A stretch of 64,000 nt of DNA from Agromyces sp. SYSU T00194 (lineage in GTDB: Bacteria > Actinomycetota > Actinomycetes > Actinomycetales > Microbacteriaceae), in NCBI RefSeq assembly GCF_040496035.1, contig NZ_JBEPJZ010000001.1:496001-560000 (forward strand), read 5' to 3'. The translations under genes were made by a program, and so were the position numbers. How positions within the stretch are numbered: the stretch's first letter is position 1; each line of letters opens with the position of its first letter. Below are positions 50,490 to 60,171 of this stretch, in pieces. The notes beneath the pieces are model-generated. The model had not been told where the DNA came from and searched no databases. It saw only the letters and a list, made by a program, of their open reading frames with translations.

Positions 50490-53400
50490 CTAGGTGAGCG
50501 CGAGCTCGTCCGCGTAGACGAGGCGGAGGTCGCGCACCTTGCCCGACGCGAGGATCGGAACGCCGAGCGGGTCGCCGCGGTGCACCTCGTACTCGGCCAG
50601 GCGCACCCGCAGTCGATCGCCCGGCTGCGTATCGGGCAGCGGCACCACGCCCGCCCACTGCACGTTGCCGAGCGCCGCGCCGCGGGCCTGCGCGAGCGTG
50701 AGCACGACGTCGAGCCCGAAGGTGTCGCCGACGAGCTCCCAGTCGAGGTCGCCGGTCGCGCCGGCGGGCAGCCGCTCGATCCACGCCTCGACGCGGCGCG
50801 AGGCCGCGACGCGCGTCTCGGGGTTCGGCAGCGTCGCCGCGTGCTGCGGGACGCCCAGCGGCCCCGCGAGCGTCACCGCCACCGCGTCGCGCTTCGCCGT
50901 GACGACGTACGTCGCCTCGCGGCGCGGCACGAGCTGCACGAAGTCGGCCTTCACGACGGTCGAGAGCTCGACGCTCGGCACCGAGTGCTCCTGGTAGCGC
51001 GCGAGCGCGAGCTGGATGAACGGCGTGTACGCTTCGCCCGCGTCGACCTGCAGGTCGCAGTACCAGAGCCCGCGGCCCTCGTCGTACTCGGGCTGGTGGC
51101 CGACGACCGTGACGTGGTCGTTCACCTCGGCGAGTCGCACGCTGCCGACCGCGGTGCGCAGCGCGAACTGGTGGATGAACGGACCCGAGCCCATCGGGTC
51201 GCCCGCGAACACGGGGTCGGCGCCCCAGGCGGTGGTGAACCGGCGCCCCTCGGGGCCGGTGCCGGCGAACAGCCCGAAGTGGGCCTCGATGAGCGACGCG
51301 GTGGCGTCGGCGACGCCCGTGGCGACGAACCGCGGGTCGGCCGCCCGTCGCGACGCCACCTCGCGCGCCGCGTCGGCGAGGAACCGCTCCTCGCGCGTGC
51401 GGACCCGAAGGCCCGCCACCGGGTCGACGAACTCCCTGCGGCCCCGCGCGGCGGCGTGCGCGACGAGCGACGCCGATGCCGACTGCGGCCCCACCGGCCG
51501 CTCCCCCTCGGCCCGCAGTGCGCGCCCCGCCCACTCGTCGGCGACCGTGCGCAGCAGCTCGCCGCCGGCGATCTCGTGCAGGAGGTCGTCGCGCCAGGTG
51601 ACCCACGGCTGCGTGCGCAGCACGACGCCGAGCAGCTCGTCGGGCCCACTCGAGAACCACGGCCGCCCGAGGTACACGCGCAAGCCCCCGCCCGTGCGCA
51701 CGCGCCGCACCGCCAGGGGCGAGCCGCGCACGCCGAGGTGCTCCTCGTGCCACTCCCACGTGGGCACGATGTACTTCACGAGCGGCGCATCGGGCCGGGC
51801 GCTCGACGGCACGTCGACCTGGGCGAGCACCGGCCCCACCGCGGTCACGAGGTCGGGTCGGCTCGTGATCTCGGGCGGGAAGTACTCGCGGAACCGCGTG
51901 GTCGCGGTCGCGCGGTAGTCGACCCAGCGGTGCCTCGTGTCGCCGAACTCGTGGCGCACGAGGTGCGTCGGCCCGACGGCACCGGTCGCCGGGGCGGCAT
52001 CCCGGTCGATGCGGGCCTTCGCCTCGGATGCCTCGAGCTCGAAGTCGCCCACGTGCGCACCCTTGTCGTGCTCGACCCAGCGCTCCTGCAGCACGTCGTC
52101 GACCGGGTCGACCCACGTCGCGTCGATGTCGATGCGCCCGGTGCTGGCCGCGTGGTTGTGCACGGCGCCCGGCAGCCGCGAGAACGTCTCGGCGAGCGCG
52201 CGCAGCGGCCGGCCGTCGAGCACGACGACCGGGTCCTCGAGCGGCTGCTCGACCGCGTGCACGACGGTGAGCTCCGACCACGGCGTGAGCATCCAGTTGC
52301 GGCCCTCGACCGCCTCGACCACCCGCGCGTCGGGCGCCGGGGCGAGCGACTCGTCGAGCAGGTTCCAGATGCGCAGCAGTCGCAGGTCCTCCTTGTCGAG
52401 CACCGAGGCGAGTCGCACGACCGCGAGCGTGGCCTTCGGCAGGCGCACCGTCAGGAGGCGCTTCGCGGCGTCGAACTGCGCGGCGCCGGTGCCCTCCTCG
52501 ATGCGGACGCGGATGGGCAGGCGCTCGTGCCAGCCGGGGCCGCCGGTCGGCCACGGCTCGGTCTTCGTGCTGCCGCCCGGCTCACCCGGCAGCGTGGTGA
52601 GCGAGAGCCCGCGCGAGAGCGGGTCGGGCAGGTACGGCAGGCCGAGCGCGGGCGTGTCGTGCACGACGTACTCGCCCTCGGCGAGCCGCTGCCCGCGGTC
52701 GCCGGTGAGCACCGTGGGCGCACCGAGGTGGTTCACGACCTCGGCGCCCGCGAGCGTCAGGTAGTTGCCCGACTCCTTCGCGGCGATCGCGAACTGCGCC
52801 GCCACGTCGGCCGCGGTGCCGTCGAGTGCGGCGTCGAACTCGCCGTGCGTCTCGGCGAGCTGCATACTGCCGAGCGGCGGGGCGAGGTGCCGCTCGTTCT
52901 CGACGCGGTAGACGATGCCCGCGCGACCGCTCGGCTCGTGCCCGTCCAGCCCCTGCACGCGCGGCATCGCCACGTACGTCGCGACGGGCACGTCACGCGT
53001 CGAGCGGATCACCATGCGCATGAGCGACTCGCCCTCGGTGAACTGCGTGAGCGGCACCACGGCGGGCGACGGCACGGGCTCCCAGCGCTGGTAGGGGCCG
53101 GAGAGCTCGCGCTCGTGCGCCGGGTCGAGCTGCTTCGACGGAATCGACCCGCCCGAGAGGTCGACGGCACGGATGCGGAAGCGGTAGTGCCGGCCGAACC
53201 GGAGGCGCGGGAGCGAGCCCTGGACCACCCCGAACTCGGCGGCGAGCGGGAAGCCCGAGTCGGCGACTTCGCGCTCGTCGGCGTCGACCGTCGCGAGCTC
53301 GTCCTGCGGCCGACCGGGCCGCTTCACCGCGAGCGACCAGCCGTCCCACCCCGCGAGCGTCTCGTGCAGGTACTGGTCGGCTGCCGGGTCGGGGTCGCCG

Positions 53401-54848
53401 CTCGAGGTCGTCGCGCCCTTGAGGTACCCCTCGTCCGCCTCGGGCTGCACCGACAGCGCCACGGGCGGCGGCACCGGCTGGTTCGCGCCCGGCGGGGGCT
53501 GCACGAGCCGGTACTCGCCGCGCCGCTCGTGCAGCGAGAACCACTCCTGCTGCCCGCCGTCGAGGTCCTGCACGTCGATGCGCCAGCCGCGGGTGACGTC
53601 GGCCACGTCGAGGTCCGCCGGGTCGCCGGTGGTGCGCGCCTGCTCGTGCGCGGCCGACCGATCGAACTGCCCGACCAGCTCGGCGGCCCGGTTGCGGCGC
53701 GCGAACACCACGCCCGTCGATCGCAGCGCCGGCAGGGTCGCGTCGTCGGGCGTCATCGAGCGCTCGGCGGGCGCCTTCCGCGCCTCGTCCTGCCGCTGCA
53801 GCGTACGCAGCAGCTCGGACACCTTCATCGCGGCCCCGTCGGGGTCGACCTGCTCGAGGTCGAAGCGGTCGTCGAGGTCGATCGCGAGGCTGCCGTCGAC
53901 GATGTCCTGGTTCTCGGTGCGCGACGCCGGCGCCCACACCTCGTCGGTGCGGTGGAAGAAGGTCTTCGGGCGCGCCGCGGGCGGGTGCACGAGCTGGTCG
54001 AGCGGCGAGACGCCGCCCGCGTCGACGACCTGGATGTCGCCGTGCGCCTGGATCGCCGGGTCGTCGGTGATCCAGACGTCGATCGCCAGCCCGAGGTGCC
54101 GCAGCAGTTCCGGGTAGTCGGCGCAGCGCGACACGAACGAGTGGAACTCGGGCGGCACCGGCTTCGGCATGTCGGCGGCGATGGCCTGCTCGCTCCACGG
54201 GTCGTCGGTGCGGTCGTAGAACGCGGTCGCTGCGGCGAGCGCCACGGCAGGGGCATCCGCTGCGCCCTGCAGCTGCTCGAAGTCGATCGCGCGCGCCGGA
54301 GCCCCCGGCCCGCCCTGCTGCCCGCGCAGGTCGGAGAGCATCTGCTTGATCGCGAGGCGGCGTCCGAGTTCGCGTTCGAGCCCGCCGAGCCGCTCCCCCG
54401 GGTCGAACTCCTGCAGGATGCCGCGGAGGCCCGCGATCGTCGGGTGCTCGTCGGAGTGCATCGTGACGACATCGCGGTAGAGGCCGGTCAGGGCGGATGC
54501 CACCTGCCCGACCGGGTACGAGTGCACGGTCGCCTGCTCGAAGTGCTGGAACTGCGCCTCGCCGACGCTCGTGGTGCCGAGCACCTCGGCCCACGCGTTC
54601 GAGTCGGGCGCGATCGGGGTGTCCATCGGGGCCGCCTCGACGGTGCCGATGCCGGTGACCTCGAGCTGCCAGACGGCGTCGCGCACCGTGGCCGGCCAGT
54701 CGGCGAACGCGGGGAAGTCCGTGATCGGCAGCAGCACGCCCGGGCCCGCGCCGGTGGTGAGCTTCGGCGTGACGAAGATCGTCACGCGCAGCCGCTCGCC
54801 GTCGATGCGGCCCGCGGGAATGGCGGTGAAGATCGCGTTCTCGTCCAT
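50490..54848 (-). CDS. Giant protein of unknown function (1452 aa)
   Basis: I do not recognise this protein. It has no signal peptide and no membrane helix. The N-terminal 60 residues read as beta strands (RVTIFVTPKLTTGAGPGVLLPI), residues 140-260 are largely helical, and from about 420 on it is Trp- and beta-rich. A segment FGRHYRFRIRAVDLSGGSIPS (551-571) resembles the last strands of a fibronectin type III-like domain. No nuclease, protease, kinase or ATPase motif is visible. ATG 54848 has AGGAGG 5 nt upstream. It is translated nine nt after its partner gene, and codon use matches the host, so it looks long resident. Both genes together form an isolated transcription unit with a terminator-like repeat downstream. 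Confidence 0.85.
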   Translation of the reverse strand: MDENAIFTAIPAGRIDGERLRVTIFVTPKLTTGAGPGVLLPITDFPAFADWPATVRDAVWQLEVTGIGTVEAAPMDTPIAPDSNAWAEVLGTTSVGEAQFQHFEQATVHSYPVGQVASALTGLYRDVVTMHSDEHPTIAGLRGILQEFDPGERLGGLERELGRRLAIKQMLSDLRGQQGGPGAPARAIDFEQLQGAADAPAVALAAATAFYDRTDDPWSEQAIAADMPKPVPPEFHSFVSRCADYPELLRHLGLAIDVWITDDPAIQAHGDIQVVDAGGVSPLDQLVHPPAARPKTFFHRTDEVWAPASRTENQDIVDGSLAIDLDDRFDLEQVDPDGAAMKVSELLRTLQRQDEARKAPAERSMTPDDATLPALRSTGVVFARRNRAAELVGQFDRSAAHEQARTTGDPADLDVADVTRGWRIDVQDLDGGQQEWFSLHERRGEYRLVQPPPGANQPVPPPVALSVQPEADEGYLKGATTSSGDPDPAADQYLHETLAGWDGWSLAVKRPGRPQDELATVDADEREVADSGFPLAAEFGVVQGSLPRLRFGRHYRFRIRAVDLSGGSIPSKQLDPAHERELSGPYQRWEPVPSPAVVPLTQFTEGESLMRMVIRSTRDVPVATYVAMPRVQGLDGHEPSGRAGIVYRVENERHLAPPLGSMQLAETHGEFDAALDGTAADVAAQFAIAAKESGNYLTLAGAEVVNHLGAPTVLTGDRGQRLAEGEYVVHDTPALGLPYLPDPLSRGLSLTTLPGEPGGSTKTEPWPTGGPGWHERLPIRVRIEEGTGAAQFDAAKRLLTVRLPKATLAVVRLASVLDKEDLRLLRIWNLLDESLAPAPDARVVEAVEGRNWMLTPWSELTVVHAVEQPLEDPVVVLDGRPLRALAETFSRLPGAVHNHAASTGRIDIDATWVDPVDDVLQERWVEHDKGAHVGDFELEASEAKARIDRDAAPATGAVGPTHLVRHEFGDTRHRWVDYRATATTRFREYFPPEITSRPDLVTAVGPVLAQVDVPSSARPDAPLVKYIVPTWEWHEEHLGVRGSPLAVRRVRTGGGLRVYLGRPWFSSGPDELLGVVLRTQPWVTWRDDLLHEIAGGELLRTVADEWAGRALRAEGERPVGPQSASASLVAHAAARGRREFVDPVAGLRVRTREERFLADAAREVASRRAADPRFVATGVADATASLIEAHFGLFAGTGPEGRRFTTAWGADPVFAGDPMGSGPFIHQFALRTAVGSVRLAEVNDHVTVVGHQPEYDEGRGLWYCDLQVDAGEAYTPFIQLALARYQEHSVPSVELSTVVKADFVQLVPRREATYVVTAKRDAVAVTLAGPLGVPQHAATLPNPETRVAASRRVEAWIERLPAGATGDLDWELVGDTFGLDVVLTLAQARGAALGNVQWAGVVPLPDTQPGDRLRVRLAEYEVHRGDPLGVPILASGKVRDLRLVYADELALT

Positions 54849-54857
54849 CACGTCCTC

Positions 54858-57800
54858 CTACGGAGCCTCGGGCGCGAACGCCGCGCAGTAGTCGGCCCAC
54901 GGATCCTTCGGCACGCCGAGCGCCTGGAACGGGCCCATCATGTCGACGAACGTCGGGTCGCCCTTCGACCCGGCGAACTGCTTCTCGCAGCTCACCGACA
55001 CCGAGAACGAGACGAAGCAGACCGACACCTCGATGCTGATCGACGCCTTGCCGACGGCCTTCTCGTTGCCGTTCTGGTTGCGGTAGCTGAGTTCGAGGTA
55101 GAGCTCGATGCAGGCCGAGATGAGGCCGAGCACGTCGACCTCGCCACGCGCCCGGAAGTAGCCGGTGAGTTGCACGAGCTGGTCGTCACCCTGCTGCTCG
55201 AGGCGGAAGTAGATGCCCGCCATCACCGAGATGCTCCCCGACGCGACGCCGAAGTTCATCGACACCGCGGCGCCGAACTCGAGGGCCGCCTCGACCACGC
55301 GCATGCCGTCGGGTGCGACCGTGAGCGCGAAGAACCCGCCGCCCGCGAACAGCGACACCTGCAGCCGGAACGGGTCGTCGCGGGTGGCGAAGTTGAACCG
55401 GAACTCGAGCGACTCGCCGATGAACGGCACCGAGAGCCGGGCGCCGACGTTGATGTTGGTCAGCGCGAACATGCCCACCGCCAGGTCGGGAATGGCGAGG
55501 TCGAAGCCCGCGGTGATGCCGCTCGCCGACACGTCGAGGTACGGCGGGTCGCTGAAGCCGTCGAACGGGATGACCTTCTTGATCGCCTCGATGAAGGCGA
55601 GCGGTCCGACGAACTCGATGCCCTTCGCGTCGTCGAGCTGCACGTCGACGTCGGGCTTCTTCCCGCCCTGCACCGAGAACGCCATGACCGCGACGCGGAT
55701 GATGATGAACTCGGCGTCGCCCACCAGTCGCAGGTCGAACGGCGGGAGCGAGCAGGAGACGAGCGCGCCGGGCGACTTCGACGCGTCGAGCGGCGCCTGC
55801 ACCTCGGCGACGAGGCGGAGCATCCGATCGTCCTTGGGCTCGAAGACGGGCTTCGCCGCGTTCGCCGGCCACTGGCCGAGCTCGGTCGACCACTCGAGGC
55901 GTGCCGACACCTGCTCGGGCACGGCGAGGCCCTTGTAGAGGTTGCGGAGCGCGGTCACGACGGTGCCGGCGGTGCCCGCGACATCGGCCAGGCGATGCAT
56001 GACGGATGCCGCCTGCTCGACCTGCGGCCTCGCCAGCGGGAGGTTCGGGCCAGCGTCGTCGAGCGCCGTGGCGATCGTGCCCGCGGCTGCACCGATGTCG
56101 GCGACCACCTGCTCGAGGTTCGGCGCGGCATCCGCGTCGGCCGCGAGCTGGCCGATCGCGTCGGTGAACTCCTGCGCCTTCGTTGCGAGTGCCGTGGCGG
56201 CGTTCTGCACGTTCGCGCCGAGCGTCGCGAGCTCGCCCGCCTGCGCGGTGACGAAGGCCTGGGCGCGGGCGACCGTCTGCTGCGCGGTTGCGGCGGCGTC
56301 GAGCACCTGGGTGACGAACTTCGGCAGCACGCCGTTCGCCGCAGGCAGGAGGTCTCGCAGGTCGATGACGCCGAACAGCTTCGCCGCGCTCGCCGGGAAC
56401 ATCGCGCCCATGTCGAAGTTCGCCGGGTTCGTGGCGAGCGTGGCGAGGTCGCCGCCGACCGGGCCGACCTTGCGGGCGAGCGCCTTCACGCCGATCGACG
56501 GGCTGAGGAACGCGCCCGACCGGTCGGACTGCGAGCCGAAGTCCATGGTCGGCGGCGCGGTCGGCAGCGGCGCGCCGGCCGCATCGGCGAGCTCGAGGAA
56601 CAGCCCGCCCGCGTTGCCGGCCGCGAACCGGCCGCCGCGGTAGGCGTCGGCGATGCGCAGCGGCACCGGGCCCGACTGCCCGGTGAACGCGGCCATCGCG
56701 GGCACCGGTGCGGTGGCGACGCGCAGGCGCGGTACGACGTAGTTCGGCCTGCCGCCGTGGTACGCGTCCTCGAACCGCACCGTGGTGGTCGGCAGGGCGG
56801 TGTCGCCCGGGTCGTTGCCGCCGTCGGGCTCGGCGTAGGCGACGAGCTGCCCGCCCAGCTGGTAGGTCGGCGACGCATCGTTGACCGCCTGCAGCACCGG
56901 CGCGCTGCCGGTCTCCACGGCGGTCTTCTCGGCGAACACGAGCGGCCCCTCGAACTCGACGAGGTGGTTGTCGACGTCGTTGGCGAGGAACCGGAAGTGG
57001 AACGGCCGGCTGCCCGCAGGTGCCGCACCGCCCTGCCCGGCATCGGCCGTGGCGATCTCGGGCACGAACACCTGCCCGGCCGCGGCGATGAGCGAGTGCG
57101 GCAGGGCGAGCGGCGGAGTCACCCGCGTGAGGATGCGCACCCACCGGAACGGCATCGCGTTGTCGAGTCCGGGCACTCCCGCATGCAGGTACGAGCGCTC
57201 CGGCTCGCGCACGATGATGAACAGGCGCTGGTAGAGCGTCGCCATCCCGTCGCCCGCGACCCGCCGCTCGGTGACCTTCACGAGCGACGCCCGGTGGCCG
57301 AACGGCGCGAGGATGCCCGCGTAGACGACCTTCACGTAGTGGTCGCGCGCCATGGTGGCGCGGTGACGCCACTCCTCGATGCTGAGGCCTTGGGCCGGGA
57401 ACCCGAACTCCGCCTCGCTCGCGAGCCAGCCGCCGAGGCCGGTCAGCATCAGGTGCTCGACCTGCGCGGGCCGCGCGACGTGGCCGGGCTTGGACCAGCG
57501 GTGGTTCGAAGTCAGGTGCACCAGCTGCATCCGATCGCGCACCGAGAGGCTCGCGCGGAAGGGCGGCAGCGTGCCGAGGTTGCCGAACTCCTCCAGCGGG
57601 AACGCGGCGTCCTCGTCGGCCGCGCTCCGTCCGGGCACGAAGTCGCGCGTCCAGATCGCGCGCACCTGGCGCGTGTCGGGGTCGTCCTCGTCGACCGGCG
57701 AGGTCGTGGCGGCGGCGATCGGGAACACCTGACCGGCCTCGGCGTCGCGCGTGCCGAGGCGGGTGTGCCACAGCTCGACACGGCCGTCGTGGGCGACGTC

Positions 57801-58781
57801 GTCGATCGCGTGCATGAACCCGCCCGAGGCGTGCGGGCTCAGCTGCATGCGCCACGGCAGCTCGATCGCGGTCTCGGTGGAGGTCGGTGCGCGCGGTGCG
57901 GGCGGGCGCAGGTCGAGCGCCGGCACGGGCGAGAGGTCGATGATCGCGCCCGGGCCGGATGCGACGGCGCCGACCGCGCTCGCCGGGCCGAAGCGCGCCT
58001 CGACGACGCCGGCGGTGCGGTGCAGGCGGGCGGCGGCCGCGGCGGCCGCGAGAGCGCCGGCCGAGGCATCCGGAGCCAGCTCCAGGTTCGCGAGCTCGAC
58101 GGATGCCGCGGCGTCGGGCCTCGCCGCGATGCGCTCGCGCAGCACCGCGCGACGTGCGGCCTCCTCGAGGAAGGCCGATGCGCGCGTGGTGGCCTCGAGC
58201 ACCGCGCCGACGTCGGTGACGAGGTCGGGGAAGCGGCGGAGCGGGGTGAACGAGACGGCGTGCGGGGCGACGCTGAGCGGCAGCAGGCGCATCGCGGCGA
58301 GCAGGCCGGTCTCGGTGAACGGGATCTCCTCCTCGGTGACGCGGAAGGCGAGGCGGCTGGGCCGGGAGAGGATCGCCTCGACCGGGTACGTCGGCGGCTC
58401 CGGGGTGGACGGGTCCTTCCGCTCGGGCGGCTCCGGTTCCTTCGCGAAGCTCGTCACCGGGCCGGCCGAGTCGAAGAACGCCTGCTCGAGCAGGTGCTGC
58501 GGCCCGAAGACTGCGATGAGCTGCGCCGGGCGGCCGGCGATCTCGCGCGCGACGACCCGGCGCGTGCCGGAACCGCGCAGCGCGAGGTTCACGAAGCGGA
58601 ATTCGACGTCGATCAGGTCGCGCGGGCGGAACAGGCGCACCGACGGCAGGCTCTCGCCGGGCGGTCGCCCGCCGAAGATCGCGCCGATCCGTTCGAGGAA
58701 GTGCGCGCGCACCGGCATCGCGACGGCGGGTCGGAAGACGCGGCCGAACGCCGCGACGAGGTTCGGGTCGATGGGCGGCAT
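54858..58781 (-). CDS. Giant protein of unknown function (1307 aa), partner of the 1452-aa protein
   Basis: I do not recognise this protein. Three regions can be described. Residues 1-780 are mixed alpha/beta, beginning MPPIDPNLVAAFGRVFRP and rich in ordered strand pairs with Trp (WHTRLGTRDAEAG, YVKVVYAGILAPFGHRASLVK). Residues 820-950 are an Ala-rich helical region with coiled-coil character (VARAQAFVTAQAGELATLGA). Residues 955-1265 are alternating amphipathic strands rich in Phe, Val and Gly (LEFRFNFATRDD, LQVSLFAGGGFFALTVA) ending in a Cys pair (VCFVSFSVSVSCEK). No signal peptide is present. ATG 58781 has GGGGGAG six nt upstream, better than ATG 58796. The architecture suggests a structural, scaffold or surface-assembly role, but this is only inference. 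Confidence 0.85.
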   Translation of the reverse strand: MPPIDPNLVAAFGRVFRPAVAMPVRAHFLERIGAIFGGRPPGESLPSVRLFRPRDLIDVEFRFVNLALRGSGTRRVVAREIAGRPAQLIAVFGPQHLLEQAFFDSAGPVTSFAKEPEPPERKDPSTPEPPTYPVEAILSRPSRLAFRVTEEEIPFTETGLLAAMRLLPLSVAPHAVSFTPLRRFPDLVTDVGAVLEATTRASAFLEEAARRAVLRERIAARPDAAASVELANLELAPDASAGALAAAAAAARLHRTAGVVEARFGPASAVGAVASGPGAIIDLSPVPALDLRPPAPRAPTSTETAIELPWRMQLSPHASGGFMHAIDDVAHDGRVELWHTRLGTRDAEAGQVFPIAAATTSPVDEDDPDTRQVRAIWTRDFVPGRSAADEDAAFPLEEFGNLGTLPPFRASLSVRDRMQLVHLTSNHRWSKPGHVARPAQVEHLMLTGLGGWLASEAEFGFPAQGLSIEEWRHRATMARDHYVKVVYAGILAPFGHRASLVKVTERRVAGDGMATLYQRLFIIVREPERSYLHAGVPGLDNAMPFRWVRILTRVTPPLALPHSLIAAAGQVFVPEIATADAGQGGAAPAGSRPFHFRFLANDVDNHLVEFEGPLVFAEKTAVETGSAPVLQAVNDASPTYQLGGQLVAYAEPDGGNDPGDTALPTTTVRFEDAYHGGRPNYVVPRLRVATAPVPAMAAFTGQSGPVPLRIADAYRGGRFAAGNAGGLFLELADAAGAPLPTAPPTMDFGSQSDRSGAFLSPSIGVKALARKVGPVGGDLATLATNPANFDMGAMFPASAAKLFGVIDLRDLLPAANGVLPKFVTQVLDAAATAQQTVARAQAFVTAQAGELATLGANVQNAATALATKAQEFTDAIGQLAADADAAPNLEQVVADIGAAAGTIATALDDAGPNLPLARPQVEQAASVMHRLADVAGTAGTVVTALRNLYKGLAVPEQVSARLEWSTELGQWPANAAKPVFEPKDDRMLRLVAEVQAPLDASKSPGALVSCSLPPFDLRLVGDAEFIIIRVAVMAFSVQGGKKPDVDVQLDDAKGIEFVGPLAFIEAIKKVIPFDGFSDPPYLDVSASGITAGFDLAIPDLAVGMFALTNINVGARLSVPFIGESLEFRFNFATRDDPFRLQVSLFAGGGFFALTVAPDGMRVVEAALEFGAAVSMNFGVASGSISVMAGIYFRLEQQGDDQLVQLTGYFRARGEVDVLGLISACIELYLELSYRNQNGNEKAVGKASISIEVSVCFVSFSVSVSCEKQFAGSKGDPTFVDMMGPFQALGVPKDPWADYCAAFAPEAP

Positions 58782-59020
58782 GGTGCGCTCCCCCATGGCC
58801 CCCGCCCTGCCCCGCAGGGCCGAGGTCGTGCTCGTGGCTGGTGACGTGAAGTGCTCTCGGGCCGGACTCCCCCCCGCCGGCGCGGGCACGTGGTCGGCCG
58901 CCGCTTCCGCGGCACCGGCACCGCGGTGCCCACGTTTCCACTCGGGGCGGCCGGTCACGTCAGTGCCATCCCCCAATACCGGCCTGCGGCGGAAGCCCCG
59001 GGCGGGCGCGGTGCGCTGCC
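58782..59020. other. Intergenic region before the giant-protein operon
   Basis: About 240 bases between the LacI-family gene and the giant-protein pair, all on the minus strand. A perfect 14-bp palindrome, GGCACCGCGGTGCC, lies at 58917-58930 and could be the end of the LacI transcript or an operator. I see no clear -35/-10 pair, and no LacI-type TGTGAGCGC site here. Confidence 0.45.
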
Positions 59021-60037
59021 TCAGGCCGACTCGCGTGCGACGAGCTCGGTCGGGAGCGACATGCGCGCGCCGGGACGACCGTCGATCACGTCGAGGAGCA
59101 TCCGCACCATCTCGTGCGCGATGCGTTCGAAGGGCTGGCGCATCGTGGTGAGCGCCGGCGATACGCGGGTGGCGGTGGGGGCGTCGTCGAAGCCCGCCAC
59201 GGCGACGTCCTCGGGCACGCGGCGACCCGCCGACCGCAGCACCTCGAGCGCGCCGGCGGCCATCACGTCGTTGGCGACGAACACGGCGTCGAGGTCGGGC
59301 ACCCGGTCGAGCAGCTCGCGCATGGCGCGCACGCCGCTCGCGCGGGAGTAGTCGCCGTGGGCGACGTAGCGCTCGTCGTACGCGTCGCCGAGCTCCTCGC
59401 GGTATCCGGCCAGCCGGCCGACGCCGCCCGAGGTGTCCTCGGGGCCGGTGATCGTCGCGATGTGCGAGCGCCCCTGCTCGCGCAGGTACGCGACCATGTC
59501 GCGCGCCCCGCCCACGTCGTCGGCGGTGACGTAGCCGATGCGCCGCTCGTAGCCGAGCGGAATGCCGCACGAGACGAGCGGCACCTCCCCCTCGACGAGG
59601 CGCTTGAGGAAGTGCTCGCGCCCCGCGTGCGACGACACCAGCAGCGCGCCGTCGACGTGGCCGCCCATGATGAAGTCGGTCGCGCGGCGCTGCTCGTCGT
59701 CGGAGCCCGCCATGATGAGCACGAGCGGCAGGTCGCGCTCGGCGAGCGCGTCCGCGGCCCCGCGCATGAGGGCCGAGAAGTTCGGGTCCTCGAACAGGCG
59801 GTCCTGCGACTCGGTGAGCAGGAACGCGATCGAGTTGGCGCGCGAGGTGGCGAGGTTCCGGGCGTGCGGGTTGATCCGGTAGCCGGTCTTCTTGATCGCC
59901 TGCTCGACCGCGATGCGCGCCTCGTCGCTCACCCAGTGCCCGCCGTTCAGCACGCGCGAGACGGTGCCGCGCGAAACGCCCGACTCGCGCGCGACGTCCT
60001 CGATCGTCGGCCGCCGGCGCGGGGTGTGGTCGCTCAC
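59021..60037 (-). CDS. LacI family transcriptional regulator
   Basis: A 338-aa sugar-responsive repressor: helix-turn-helix at about residues 11-32 (TIEDVARESGVSRGTVSRVLNGG), hinge helix, then a periplasmic-binding-protein-like effector domain (NSIAFLLTESQDRLFEDPNFSALMRGAADAL; VFVANDVMAAGALEVLR; AVAGFDDAPTA). The start is GTG 60037 (VSDHTPRRRP) without a strong ribosome binding site. It lies downstream of the binding protein and permease genes on the same strand and is the obvious candidate to bind the TGTGAGCGC operators at 63558 and 63645. Confidence 0.92.
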   Translation of the reverse strand: MSDHTPRRRPTIEDVARESGVSRGTVSRVLNGGHWVSDEARIAVEQAIKKTGYRINPHARNLATSRANSIAFLLTESQDRLFEDPNFSALMRGAADALAERDLPLVLIMAGSDDEQRRATDFIMGGHVDGALLVSSHAGREHFLKRLVEGEVPLVSCGIPLGYERRIGYVTADDVGGARDMVAYLREQGRSHIATITGPEDTSGGVGRLAGYREELGDAYDERYVAHGDYSRASGVRAMRELLDRVPDLDAVFVANDVMAAGALEVLRSAGRRVPEDVAVAGFDDAPTATRVSPALTTMRQPFERIAHEMVRMLLDVIDGRPGARMSLPTELVARESA

Positions 60038-60171
60038 GTGGCCAGTGTAGGCGCGGGCACGGGCCGGGCGCCCGACCGCGCGCGGCGCCCGCTCCGGGGC
60101 ATCCGGCCGCGACGCCCGCGCCGGCGCGCGATCGGCGTCGGTGGGCGCCGGCCCCGGGGCATCCGCTCCGC

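Noticed and set aside
50457..58844. A 2795-codon open frame on the + strand
   Set aside because: It runs opposite the two giant genes; its translation is dominated by Arg, Ala, Gly, Asp and His with no domain pattern, as expected for the antisense frame of GC-rich coding DNA, and it ignores the real start and stop signals of both genes.
58917..58930. GGCACCGCGGTGCC as an operator for the LacI regulator
   Set aside because: It lacks the TGTGAGCGC core seen in the sites at 63558 and 63645; a chance GC palindrome or transcript end is as likely, so it is only mentioned in the intergenic entry.
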